From the NCBI GenBank assembly GCA_008933995.1, contig WARS01000030.1, forward strand, positions 4,417,804 to 4,481,803: a DNA stretch of 64,000 bases, given 5' to 3'. The notes below the pieces were generated by a model. That model worked only from the letters and a program-made list of their open reading frames with translations. It did no database searches and had not been told where the DNA came from. Both the position numbers and the translations under genes were made by a program. The stretch comes from Datnioides undecimradiatus. Lineage: Eukaryota; Chordata; Actinopteri; Lobotiformes; Datnioididae. Position 1 is the stretch's first letter; every line of letters starts with the position of its first letter. Positions 13,265 through 25,349 of the stretch are shown one piece after another.

Positions 13265-16200
13265 AGACAGAGTTGAGATAGATCAGTTACATAAAATGCA
13301 CAAAAATAACAGCCATAAATACAAAAAACAATCAAATTTCAAGTCCACCTGCTTAGTTTATGTGCATGGGAGAAATGTAATGCGACTTTCACAGAGCTAT
13401 TTCAAATTAAAAGAGATGGCAATGCTGCAGGCGGCCAATAATTTTGACCGACTGTATGTGTGCTGCAGGCAACCAAAGTGAAATACCACTGCAACGAATG
13501 TGATGTAAACTGTGATAAAGCACGGCGTAGATAAACAAACATAAAACTGCCGCATCAGTCCCCGAGGTCTGTTCTTCACTCCTAGACATTGTCGAAGTTC
13601 CCCAGAGAGTAATTGTTTGAGAAAGTTAAATTATGTTTTCTTTTCAGATGAGAAAGGGATGCTGCAGAGACTTGCAGTTGCAGATATGAGTTTTACAGTG
13701 TGTCATTTTCTATCTGTTCTGCTCTGTTTAACTGGGTTGGATAGGGAGTTGATGATTGGTTCGCGGGATTTCATTTGTTGTTACCGAAAATCTGCTGTGC
13801 AATCTGTTGTATCTGACGAGGCAATATACTTAACAACTACCATCTGCTGCATTCTCCACACTCATACTGCACACTCATGTGAACAAAACTCCTACAGTGT
13901 GCAGGTTCAAGATTTTCCTGGCTGTACCGCACTTCTTTCTTCAACTAGCTGAAGAAAAAGCTGTTGAAGAAAGCTGTATGTAGACCTGAAGTCTTGACTC
14001 CAGTCCTATCAAAATAAATCCACTAGCGATACGTAGGGTTCATTTATTTCATAGGGTCTGGATGTTTGCTGATATTTATTTTGAAAGAGGAACAGCCAAT
14101 GACGAAACTGCAAACTTAACCAACCAATAGTGGAACATAATGGGACAGGTGTTTGCGTCTATAATGCCAGACCTTACTTTGCTGCAGCCCCTCCCAAAAA
14201 GTAGGAACTACCTCTCCAGTTAAACAGTCGACAGTTCCATGCAGCACCATGGTGTACATTGGATTTTCAATATTTAGACTGTCTAACAATTGTCTGCGTC
14301 TTTTTATATGAGCCTATTGCATATGAGCTTCATACACCCATAGCTGCATTAAGGAGTGGTTCTTATCAACAGAGGAGCAGGAAGTTGATGCACAAACCAA
14401 TGCACAGATGCAAATTCTAGAAAACACAAAACCGTGTTGTGTTACATTAATATGCCTTCTATTCCTGAGTGCCAGTTGTTCTGGACCACAAAGTGTACTG
14501 CAGGCCATGTGTAGACAACTTTCTGTTCTGTTGCCCTCTTCTGTAGTTGTTTGTGAGAGCTAAAATCTGCTTTATCTGGTGCTTTTAGAGGAACTTTGAT
14601 CATCTTAGTGCTTAAACATCAGAAACTGGGGCCCAGGTCATCCTGGGTCTGCAGGCTGCACAGCTCTGCTTTGTTCTATAGTCCTCTGTTCATGACAGAA
14701 ATAAATGGACAGATGGCAGAGCTGAAACAGGCCAGTGAAGATCAGCAGTGAGGCAAGATGTTTTATTAGCTTTGTTCTCATTTTGGGGGGTTTTATTCAC
14801 CGCCAATACAGTCATATGGGGTTATTAAGAATTTACATATTACATCAAAGAAGAGGAAGGAACAGTTTAATGAGGACAATACTGTCCATTACTTGGTAAT
14901 GGAGATAAAGTTTGGTTCATTCTGTGTCAGCACCATTCATCCTTCATTAAAAGCTGCAACAGTATCAGCATCTTAGATCAATTGAATTGGAGTGCGTGTG
15001 TGTGTCCTTGTGTGTGCGACATATGCTTTCCAAGGCACAATAACAATTGAATACAATGGCTGATTTATTGGAACACTTATAGGCTGATGCAGAGCAGAGG
15101 GGGGGCCCAGCTCAAACTGATCACATTGACCTGATCAGTCAGAAACACTGACGTGAACCAAGACATACAGAACAGGAAATATCATTACTTGTGATGTATT
15201 TTCATATTAAGCAAAAAAGTCTGAATCAAGTGTTGAGAAAAAAGTTTTTAAAAGTTCTATTTAGCAGTCTAATATATCTTAAGAACTTGAAATTAAAATT
15301 TCTTAGTTTAATGACAGTGATTCATGATAGATTTAACCAAATCAGATGCAACAAAGAATTCATGCCAAGGCGTAATCTTGGTCAGAATTTCAAGAATAAA
15401 GCCTGAAGAGATCCTCCAAATCTTTTTATAATTAGAACACTTTTTTATGCTTTGATACAAACTTGTTTCCCATCTGCAGCTATTTCACAATTCAGCACCT
15501 TGGCTTTTACCCAGAGATAAGAGCAGAGATCAGCTTCACAGTGCATCCTAATGTCTTCAGAGCAGGTATAAACTCACACAAACAGTTCCATGGCACAAAT
15601 CAAAGAAGAAATTAACATTTACGTAGTCATCACCCACTCGGCCATGACTGCATTTTTAAACACGGTTGTCTGTTTTGGAGCTTATAATTACAGGGTACTC
15701 ATTGAAATGCATGCCGACACACGCGTCCTATGTAAATGCTGCGGCGGTGCTGCTTTTGATTCTGTTGTTTGGTGTATTATGTGCACCTCTTTAGTCTAAT
15801 CTGCTAAGAGTTTTTGATTATTGATTATTGGTCCCAGCATTTTACCACATCATGTCATTGATGACCATTGGTGTCTGGAAAGTCACTGGCACCAATAATG
15901 ACACTTTATGCACAGCTGAATGCGCCGGGTCAGTTAGGTAGATTAGTTTGTTGGATAAGGACAGTCCCGGTCTTTCCTTCATGCTGATGACAGTAAGCGA
16001 CAGCTGGTGGAAATCAAACCAAAGCACAAAAAGTTGTTATTTTTGGAGCAGGGGGAGGATTAAATAGAGCCAGGCAGTGACTGAGGAGATTACAATGTAT
16101 TTGATTTCTACAGTATAAAACCTGTTTTATTACAGGGAAGAGGCCGACCATAGTTTAGCAACCCTAACTAGATTTTTGTCATTATAGTCATCTGTGTTTC

Positions 16201-16460
16201 AGTTTCAGCCTAGTTTTAGTCAGAGTTATAATAGTAGTAGTTTTATTCTGTTTTTTTTGTTGTTTGATTCAGTTCAGCTTTAGTTGGAGTCCAGAGTAGG
16301 TGCCTGTTCTTATTTTTATTGTTTAAAAAGGTTTACATTTAGTTTAAAAGTTGAAAAATGGGACTCTGTGGTGAATTTGAAGGGTTGTCTTCTAACAGTG
16401 CCGATAAATGAAGGAGAAAAACACACCGACAGTTAATTTTGTCTCGGAGACAAACCAGAT

Positions 16461-17575
16461 TTTATTAAACTGAAAGCCAGCCTAGAAACATAAGCGACCA
16501 GTTTCTTCTATCTTTACCGATAAGACTGCAAAGGCAATTCATCTTGCAATTCATCTTGGGTAATACGTTTCCTATCAAAAGTTGCCGTCCATCAAATTTA
16601 CTACAACCTTGGTAAAACTTTTTTGTCCAGCTGGGGTCCAGGACAACAAACTGCTTCCCATCTCTCAGAAGGAAGGTGTCACCAATGTAGTGAGCAACAA
16701 GCAGGAAACAGGAGTGTTTCCATACTCCAGGACAATGTGATGGACCATTCTGACATTTTGCCATGTAAGCAGAATTGTAGAGGTTGAGGGGCAGCTCTGA
16801 CAGGACCGGGCAGGAGAGTGTCAAGTTATTGTGTCTTCATATTACAGTAAATGAGGTTAGATTCACAGGCCTTCAGCCGTTCATGTAAAACTGAACAGAA
16901 CCCGAGATTCTGGTTGGTTTTCTGTCACCACCTTTCAGCATTCCTGTCATATTAGTGAAGAAGCTTCTGTCTTGGTCTGTGTTGAGCAGCTGTTGATGGA
17001 AGATGCTCGATGCACATTTGAATTGGTTTTCCATGGTGCACAGAAAGGCCACAGAGTGTCTGTGCAGGATTTGGAAGTCTACCTTCTTTGCAGTCTCTGA
17101 GCTTTTCAGTTTCCTCTGGGGTCTACATCGGTTTGGCTCGATTGAAATTCTGACGGCACAATCTGAACAACTGCCTGGTCAGAACAGCTTCAGGCAAGAT
17201 GTACCCTTAATAAAAAAGAATAAAATAAATAAAAAAAAAGAAAATTGAATATTTTGTCCTTACGGGTTGGAAAGGTAACCGGTTCCAGCACAAATCAGCG
17301 AGAATGAAGATTGCAGAGTTGGGATGTCTGGTCCAGTTCTGCAGTGTGTCCCTCTGATAAGCATCCCATTTCATCATTTCTTGCCTGGGGGTGAGATGCA
17401 GATGCCAGCTGAAATTACGGAGTGAAATTGTCTGAGAGAGGAGACCAGCATGCCAGCTAATGACTAGGTGTTCGATTAAAAAAAAAAAAAAAATCATAAC
17501 CATGTAAATGTATATAGACATTATTCGCAACAAACACACACCCAATGGACAGCACACACTGAACACACCCAAATG
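16461..17575 (-). pseudogene. Unrecognised frame-broken coding relic ending at a poly(A) signal
   Basis: Successive minus-strand segments translate into protein-like sequence in changing frames. About 17490-17263 includes TISLRNFSWHLHLTPRQ and MMKWDAYQRDTLQNW. About 17212-17120 includes LPEAVLTRQLFRLCRQN. About 17125-16880 includes KKVDFQILHRHSVAFLC and GMLKGGDRKPTRISGSVQFY. 16824-16465 includes LPLNLYNSAYMAKCQN, GVWKHSCFLLVAHYIGDTFL and FVVLDPSWTKKFYQG. Stops and one-base shifts separate them. The last stop TAA overlaps an AATAAA (16466-16461). I do not recognise the family. It may be a decayed gene, a retrocopy or mobile-element protein. Confidence 0.4.
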
Positions 17576-17980
17576 TCAAGTTCAGACTACAGAATATGAC
17601 CCGGATTATGGTCCAATCAGGAACACACAGGAGGTCGGATCAGGGCGGACACCTCACAACCTCCCGACCAAAAAGACCAGCACTGTGAGTAGAGTTCAAT
17701 ATTTTTGTCTGGTACAGTGGTCACCATGCTAGGTTAGGCTTAGTGGCTTTCCTGTTTCAACTTTGTCCCTCGCAGCATTAACAAGATTATGACACACTAC
17801 AAATGATAAAATAACCGATGGTCATACCCACTGATCGTTGTCATCAATGATCCATGCTGACGTCTGCCAAACCGGCTATAATCCGGCTCATATCATGGAG
17901 TTTGACGAAGGACTTTTTTTGTCTTTCACAACAATGGTCAATGACTCTGTTATCGCCTAATCTGACATGGTGACCATCGT
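17576..17980. mobile_element. Degenerate terminal-inverted-repeat element
   Basis: The left end contains TCAAGTTCAGACTACAGAAT. The reverse complement of the right end contains CATGTCAGATTAGGCGATAA, sharing the TCAGA(C/T)TA core. The left phrase resembles a DNA transposon end (TTCAGACTACACGAT) that I recall from fish. An inner inverted pair, GTGGTCACCATG / CATGGTGACCAT, lies at about 17717 and 17969. It is strongly diverged and non-coding. Confidence 0.35.
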
Positions 17981-18019
17981 AATAGACAAGAACATTGTTT
18001 TGTTTGAACCTGGCAGATA

Positions 18020-18240
18020 CATATAGGTTTAAGGAGATATAACGTCTTTTAGGCTTAGGAGGTGGTGGTAGGTGAATTTGGAACTGTTGGTCAAAGCCAT
18101 GCTAGCTTCTTCCCTCTTTGTGCTCGGCTAAGCTAACTGACCATTATTATATTTAGCATACATCTTCTTGTCTAACTCTCGGTAAGAAAGTTAATAACCA
18201 TTTTCCTCAAAATACTGAAAAACTGTCACTTTCAAAGCCC
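18020..18240 (+). repeat. Teleost high-copy dispersed repeat (CTAAGCTAACTG type)
   Basis: The ordered phrases GGAGATATAACGT, TGGTGGTAGGTGAATTTGG, GCCATGCTAGCTTCTTCCC, TTTGTGCTCGGCTAAGCTAA, CTTCTTGTCTAACTCTCGG and AAGAAAGTTAATAA match a repeat I know as abundant in fish genomes. It is non-coding and partial. Confidence 0.6.
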
Positions 18241-21219
18241 AATGTCTTTAGAGTAATATTTGTTGTGTTGGTGTGTGTGTGTGTTCATGCATGAGTGTCT
18301 AACAGCGCATTGTCGTGGCACAACAACTCAATATAACCAAAGGTAGGAATGGATAGGAAGGGAAAAGGACTGTTAGCGTGGCAGGAATGGAGCTAGGTTT
18401 TGTGTGTGTGTGTGTGTGTGTGTGAGTGCGAGTGAGAGTGAGTGTGTGTGTACCAGTGTGTAAATATGACAGGGGAGAGGAGTAATGAGAAGTGAGACAG
18501 GAAAAGCAGGGATTCTATGAATGTTTAAAGATAAAAGAGGCAGAGAGAACAGGGGATGATGGACAGCGGTTACTTCCTCTACACACACTTTCACACACAC
18601 AGGTTCAGTCTCTAAACAAATCAGTTTGCTCACCTGCCTCTGCTGGCAGACAGCGCTGAATACAGCCAGCAAACACTGGAATACAAATCATGGTTAATTT
18701 TTTTTTTTTTTTAACATCACTTATTCAGTTTGAATCATAACTCAGGTGTCTGGCCATTATTCTTTTGTTTTCAGATCTTATTTTATTAATAGAGCGGCAG
18801 ATATGTCAAAAATGCACAGAAATAAACAAGATATGTGCGCAGACAGTCACCGTAGAGAGACTTCATGCAAAACATCGCTGCTTAATTGTGTTATTATTCA
18901 ATATGTTTCAGATTCATAAATATTTAAAGGTCCTGTTGCATTTTAAACACAAGTACTTTTAGTCATTTTCTGCTTTTATTGTTGATGAGTAATTATACTA
19001 ATAATCATGATAATCAACTACATAATTTCAACCAGCAACTTTAAAAATGGAATTAATGACTGGTCCCTTGGCCAGACTCCAGTCACTTTATTAATGCTAC
19101 TATTTATGAAGATTACAACCATATTTAGCATAAGCCCATTTGGTTGATGTTGCAAAGCAAATGGTATTTTTTTTATCAGTCAGAAGGTTCCTTTGCCATC
19201 TTCAGTTATAACTGAAAAGTTTACTTCCAGGAACTCCATGAAGTGTTTGACCTTGAGGCTGTGGATCAATGTTTTGATGAGCGGGCCCCAGTTTGTTTGT
19301 ATCCCATGCTTTAACGCGCACAAGGACACACAGCTATGCGCATGCACTCACAGATATCATAATATACAATCCTGACAGCGGCTTCACATTACTCCAGTCA
19401 CGGTTGGTGGCCGTTCCATTTCAAGAGATTTACCAGCACAAAGGAGCGCAAAGGATACCATGTGCTAGCAGACATGGATGTAAACAATATTAAAATATTA
19501 CAGATTTTGTAAACATCTGTAAACATTTTGTGAGGAAGGAAAAATAATTTGTTCTTTTTTTTAGGTGACAAGGACACACACAATGCGTTTCGATGTGGCT
19601 GAAGAATGTAAGTGTTACTGTGGGAACAAACACAGTGGCCCTTTAATCCCAACTTCATGTTAAACTTTTGCCATTTTGTTGACAGTAATTATAATCATCT
19701 GTGATTTGTGGCTTTTTAATTGAGTTTTGTGAGCTTTAAAAAGCATTAAGATGGATTGGGGAAAGTAATTATAATTAGTTTTGCAGTAATTAGGGCACTT
19801 GGTCAGAGGCTGGCTATTAGGGGGAAAAACAACCTGAATGGGCTCTACATGGGTATCTTCCCATTCCCTTTTCCAGGTGAAAACAGTGAGAGCAGGAGTG
19901 CAGCAACCCAGACAGAGACATCCAGAAGCAGAGATGAAAGAGGCTTCCCTCCCTCCTTAAAAGGCTTACACACAGGAGTTTTAGATTTGTCTCCTGTCTT
20001 CCTCAAACCTTTAAAACTATTGTGAGTTTTGCAGTCTCGTCTTTCTGTGGCTCCCTATATGAATTACTCCACAATTCACTTAAGGGTTTAAAATCTCTGA
20101 GGTTTAGAGTCGTTCCTCCGAGCTTATTTAGAGAGTTAAGATTTACTTTTCTTATTACCTTTTAGGCGCAGTAACTTCTCATCTCACTTTCCTGTCACAT
20201 GCCCAAAATTGCCTCTTTGTGGTTGCATCTACAAAGTTGTTTTCATCTTTTCTCTCTTAAAGTTTAATGCAGACACATTGCATCAGGTGGAAGTAATCCA
20301 AAATCAAGGAGGTTTTTAATACAAAAGAGCTGTAGTATTTGCTCTAATTAATTAGTGTTCTGTTACACTCCTGTTTAATTAACTGATAACAACTCCTGCA
20401 GTAGAAAACTGTGTTTTTTATCCTGCATCTGTCCCACAGTAATAACATCACACTCTCGCTAGTCCTTCTTCACCCATAAACCACCTCTGTTGCACATTTT
20501 GCACGTGCACCTGCTCTGTACAATATGTGCGGGATGCACGTGTATCGGCACTTCCAGAAATCCAATTACATCCATGAGTGGAGGTCGGTGAAGGGAGCAT
20601 GCACATAATGTACCAATATAACAGTCAGACAGTCATTCATAAGCTCAATAACAGCTCGGCTCTCTAAACATTTCACAGCCGATGTTCACACGTTCATGTT
20701 TCATTATGTCAAATGATAGGACATGCTCCACAGCATATATATATATGATTACATCATGTAATGTTTTAAGGCCTTATGGGAGATTAATCTCAGTACAAGT
20801 TTATGTGATGGGTTATGAGGAGGGCGTTTGGACACCACATATTGAAACGAGGTAATACATAGTTAAAGAGGTGGAGTTTAGAGATGAAGCGTGAGTTCAT
20901 TTGTTCGTAAAGGTTAGATAATTTCATAATAACCTATGAGCGCATGAGAACATTGAACAAAAGGCCTCCTTTGGTCAGGTGTGCAGTGATTCATAGTGAC
21001 AGCTTCTGCCTCAGACTGTCAGCAGCAGTAGAGGATCTTTTGAACAGATCCTTTATCCTGTAGTCTAAAATTATTAAGGTTTTTCATTTTCAGAAGTATT
21101 AGTAGTTATATTTTTTCTAAAAGTTATATGTATGATGTTTTTTAAATAACATTTTGTAGTTCATTCTTTCTATACTATAATGAAGATTACAGTACGGCAT
21201 CATACCTTTAACTGTAAGT
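18241..21219. other. Gene-free stretch with a few simple repeats
   Basis: A (GT)n tract (about 18402-18424), a T-run near 18698 and a short (AT)n at about 20736 are present. No exon was recognised. Confidence 0.45.
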
Positions 21220-21370
21220 ATATCATGTGTTTTACATGTAAGTAGAGTAAAGCTATCAGATAAATGTAGTGGAGTAGAAAGTATAATGACACTTGGTGAA
21301 ATGTAATGCAGTACATAGAAGTATAAAATGGCATTAAATAGAAGTAATCTCAAGTAACTTTTCTCTGACT
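21220..21370. repeat. Teleost dispersed repeat (GTAGTGGAGTAGAAAGTATA type)
   Basis: The phrases AAAGCTATCAGATAAATGTA, GTGGAGTAGAAAGTATAAT, GAAATGTAATGCAGTACATAG and GAAGTAATCTCAAGTAAC follow an order I associate with a very common fish repeat rich in AGTA/CAAGTA units. The copy is partial. Confidence 0.5.
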
Positions 21371-23599
21371 CATTTGCTTGTGTCATCGTTAACATTGGAT
21401 GTGCCCCCCCCCACAGCAATGCACGGATTTGATTGGCTTAATAGCCTCACATGTGATCCTTATCAATGAATGTAAGTTCTGAGCTCAGTGGTACAATCAA
21501 TTCAGTTTTGTTTTTAAATAATTGTTCCTACAAGTACTTCACAGAGCAACAGCCAGTAAGTGCAGAGTTAGCAAATAGCTGGTGAACATAGTGGAGCGTA
21601 CAGCAGCTACGATACCAGATAATTAGCTCAGGAGTTGGTGGAGCCCAAAACAGAGCAAAAAGAGTAAATATTTAATTGAACTTTCCTGAAACATGACTCC
21701 AAATAAATGCTAATTCTGCCGTTATTTGCTGCTAGATGGGCAAATGAGCAACTATTAACATAACTAATATGTTCATTTACAAAGGGTGATAATGTGTGTG
21801 TAAAGCACTGATGCACTATTTACAGCTTCTTTCTGCTGCCCTCAGATGTCAGAAACATTTTATATCCAGCTTTAAACTCTGAATAATTCAAAGCTCATGT
21901 CCTTTTATAACAATGTGATCATAGTATTGTCTCATAGAATTCAAATAAATGATCCCAGCTAATTGTAATTAGGAATAACTTGTTTAATGGAGGTGAATGG
22001 TACTGAGTATTATGTATACATTCATGCATATGCCACATCATGATATTTATTGATACTGTATCTGAAACAAACATTTGTGTTAAATGTTTTAGTTGTTTCC
22101 ATCTCATTGCCAAGCCCTAATTGTAGAAATAATGTTTATTACAGAGATCATTTATACTGAGATAGGTCGTATTAAGAAGACGTGGTGTAGCACAGCACCA
22201 CTTCCCTCTCAGTCCACTCACCAATCTTCCCTCTTTTGTGTGATTCCTTTTCTCGCCTTTCTGGCCTCAGACGTCTCCAAAGTCTCTCCTGTGTCTCCTC
22301 CTCTCCACCGTCACCCTGTCATCAGTCTGTCTTTCTCGTCTCCATCACACATTGAAGGTTTGGGCCTGTGCTCAACTGTATGCTCTGCTCCTAACTTAAG
22401 TTTCAACTCAGAACAACAAAGGAGATGGAAGGAAGGAAAAAGACAGTCTTGGGGAAAAATATACCTTCCTTAGAAACTAAAAAAAGAGAAAAGGGTGGAA
22501 AGAGAGATATCGAAATCATATTCTATGAGGCAAACTGTAGACGTGAACACATATATAAATATATATGCCAGAGGATTTCTTTTCCAGACAGCACAAGGTA
22601 TGCTCTTATCTGCTCCCATGCATTTTCTTTGCAGCGCTCCTCCTGCTTTTGCTTTGTCTCCCTTCCCTCTTTATTTACCCTCTTCTGCTTGGTGAAAACC
22701 ACAATAATTTCTCCAGGGATTCCCGTGAGCCTGCTGCTCTAGCGCCCAAAACAACTGGAACAACAGACATTAATAATTTGCCCAGAGACTGAGTAATGAT
22801 ACTGTACACACACGAGCACACTACTAAGATGAATGAAGGGCCTATTAAGTCTCTCATTAGTAAGCAGGAGTTCCTTCGATGGTGAAGATGTTGAATGGTT
22901 GGGCAAGGAAAAAAAATCAAAGATGAGATCTGTGTTTGTGTGACTGAAGATTCAGCACTTCTTTCATCTTTTCTACATTTTAAAACTTCCACCCAGCTGT
23001 TTACATGAAACCACAATGTCCAACTTTATTCTGTAATTAAGTTTTACGCTTTATTAACCCCAGGACATTTTTCTTCATTGGGATTCCAGTCGTATCACCG
23101 CTAAATAAATGCATTGGTGATAGGCTCATTTAGGTCCCAATGCTTAGGAAAGAATGTATGAACTGTGAGCCATAAAGTGGTTGCTGTTGCAAAAGACAAT
23201 ATGAAAAAACAATATGGGGTCTATTGATATGTGTGCTGCAAGGATCAATATGGTCGACACATGCAAGATCTGGGCTTTATTTTCTCACAGGGATCAAGGT
23301 CTCACATTGTCGGAACATCAATGATCACAAACACAAACACAGCCTCATTGATCCAGATCGATCTGTCACATCACACAAACCAAGGCTATGAGGTCTGGTG
23401 GAAGGAGAGCTAGACAACTATTTACTTATATAGTCACTCTCAATCTGGGTTATAGTCATTTTCATTACAGTTAAACCTTTTGTTTATTATTGTTATTCTA
23501 ACTATTAATAGTATAGTTTGCTCTAATAATAGTGAAAATGACCTATCCAAAGTTCCATGGGATTCAAACAAAATGTTTCCAAATACACAAAGCACGATA

Positions 23600-24155
23600 T
23601 TAAATTCCAAAGTGCCACCTCTGTGACACTGACCTGCGCTGCCCCGATGTCGCGAAAGGCTTTGAAGACACATCGGTAGGGTTGTCAAGTGGGCTCCTGC
23701 TTTCAGTCATCAATGTTTCACTGACTGGGCCGATGGCCTCCTCAGAAGGCTCAGTGGTGCATTTTTGCATCCCATAATCTCCCATCTTTTGCATCTGCCA
23801 AAAAACCTTTTTTGGGAACTCAGGTCTTTCCTCTTCAATCAGACCAATGGCTACTCAGCTGTACCACTTCTGATGTTTCCTTAATGGCTTGGCATAGGGC
23901 TTGTCCATGGATCCCCAGATCCCTCATCAGCTTTACAGTTGATGTCACCACAAATCCCTGACATCCAAATTCAGCACCATGCACAGACAGTTGGACCACA
24001 AGACCAGAATGGGCCTCAAGTTGATGATATCTATCTCTAAACTGTTGGAGACATCCACCAAGATCTGCTAGTCCTGGGCTGCGTCCAGCTGTCCAAACCT
24101 TGTCTTTGAAACATCTGTTGTCTTTGTTCCCTTTCCCTGACAAATGCAATGGCAT
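23600..24155 (-). pseudogene. Retroelement-type coding fragment, frame-broken
   Basis: The minus strand reads GNKDNRCFKDKVWTAGRSP, then LVVQLSVHGAEFGCQGFVV, TSTVKLMRDLGIHGQAL and CQAIKETSEVVQLSSHW. This EVGCRGF..S...L..LGI.G...R.A I/V.E.SE..SSW pattern recurs as a C-terminal segment next to reverse-transcriptase reading frames in fish repeats. A stop and a frame change separate it from the part at 23794-23600 (CTTEPSEEAIGPVSETLMT). There is no reverse transcriptase core here, so it is a truncated relic and not a functional gene. Confidence 0.5.
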
Positions 24156-24227
24156 AACTGTGTTGAGCTCTTGATTGTGTCTTTGTGTACTGACCTTACT
24201 ACAGAGTGATATATCTCAGTATATAAT

Positions 24228-24850
24228 TGTGGGAACATTCATGGTCCCCAGTGGATGAATCCTAATGGTTTGGTGTTTTTTGCTAGTTATGCAGCTGCGC
24301 CAACAGGTTATTTTTGTTTCAAAGTAAAATATGTCAACAGTTATTGGCCTGATGACGGGAATAATTGTAGTCGCTTCAAGAACGCCTTAGAGCTGTAAGT
24401 TGTCTCCTCCTTCTGACAACATGCTGTCAACACTGTCAACATGCTCATCCAGAATGCCCCGAGCTGCTGAAGCCCCCTGAGTAATGACGGTTTCTTCAGC
24501 TCTGGCCAGCAAGTCTTTCTTGGCTAACATGAAACACATCACTATTTAAAATCTCTATTTTTTGTGAAATACACATTGTATTAGCTAATGGTGTTGGCCA
24601 AATCAGCATTGTGTGAACTTGTTTATTCAGAGATGAAATGTATTAGATGTTCATTATTTGTAAACAGTTCTTATCTGACCCAATAATTTTGTTTATGATT
24701 ACATTCATGCAAATCTAATTCAGCCTCAGCTTTAGCATGCTAACTTGCTAGATGAAGGTGGTGACCATGGTAAGCATCTGTTACAGAGAAACAGTGTGAA
24801 ATCTAAATATGGAAATACAGTGTATCCACATGTCAATGGGTTAACATTGT
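24228..24850 (+). repeat. Interrupted teleost dispersed repeat (CATTCATGGTCCCCAG … GCATGCTAAC)
   Basis: GGGAACATTCATGGTCCCCA, GTGGATGAATCCTAATG and GCGCCAACAGGT occur at 24230-24310. CAGCCTCAGCTTTAGCATGC, TAACTTGCTAGATGAAGGTG and GTGACCATGGTAAGCAT occur at 24721-24780. Both match the order of one very common fish repeat. About 350 bp of other sequence lies between the two parts. Confidence 0.5.
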
Positions 24851-25349
24851 TATTGTGTTAGTATTTATCCTAAAGATCTTAAGCTTAAGGACACGCTCCT
24901 TTTAAATGGCTGTCAATTTTTAGTCTGGTTGCTTTAAAGATGAGTCAAACTAATTGACAGATGAAGCTCAAAATTGTTGCCGATTAGCTTTCTGTTCATC
25001 TATTGCTAAATTATTTTATCACTTTAAACATTATACATTTGATCTAAAGTAAATCTGCTGAGCACCAGATAAACACACAAATTTCTGTTCTTGTGACTTC
25101 CTGTGGTTCTTGTTAATTTATGCTAAAAGGACCGAAAACATTTCAGTGTCCATTCAAACCCTTTGTTAATGCTAATTAATGCAGTATTTGCTTTAGCTTT
25201 TATGTTTCTGAGCATGGTGTGGGACATGACGAAGCTGAGTAAAAACAAAATCTAGCACGACTTTTCCCTTTTAAAAAGCACTTGAGACCTAAAAAGTAAC
25301 AAAGACCACTCAGTGACCGAAGACAGAGTAATAAACAGAGGAGAAGAGG

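Larger units (their letters stand above)
9323..16440. other. Gene-free stretch
   Basis: No exon or gene family was recognised. It contains a (TG)n tract at 13224-13261, a hairpin with an adjacent cyclic-AMP-response-type palindrome at 12030-12064, a GCTAGC/TTAGCT-rich stretch (about 10920-11000), and otherwise AT-rich unique-looking DNA. Confidence 0.5.
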
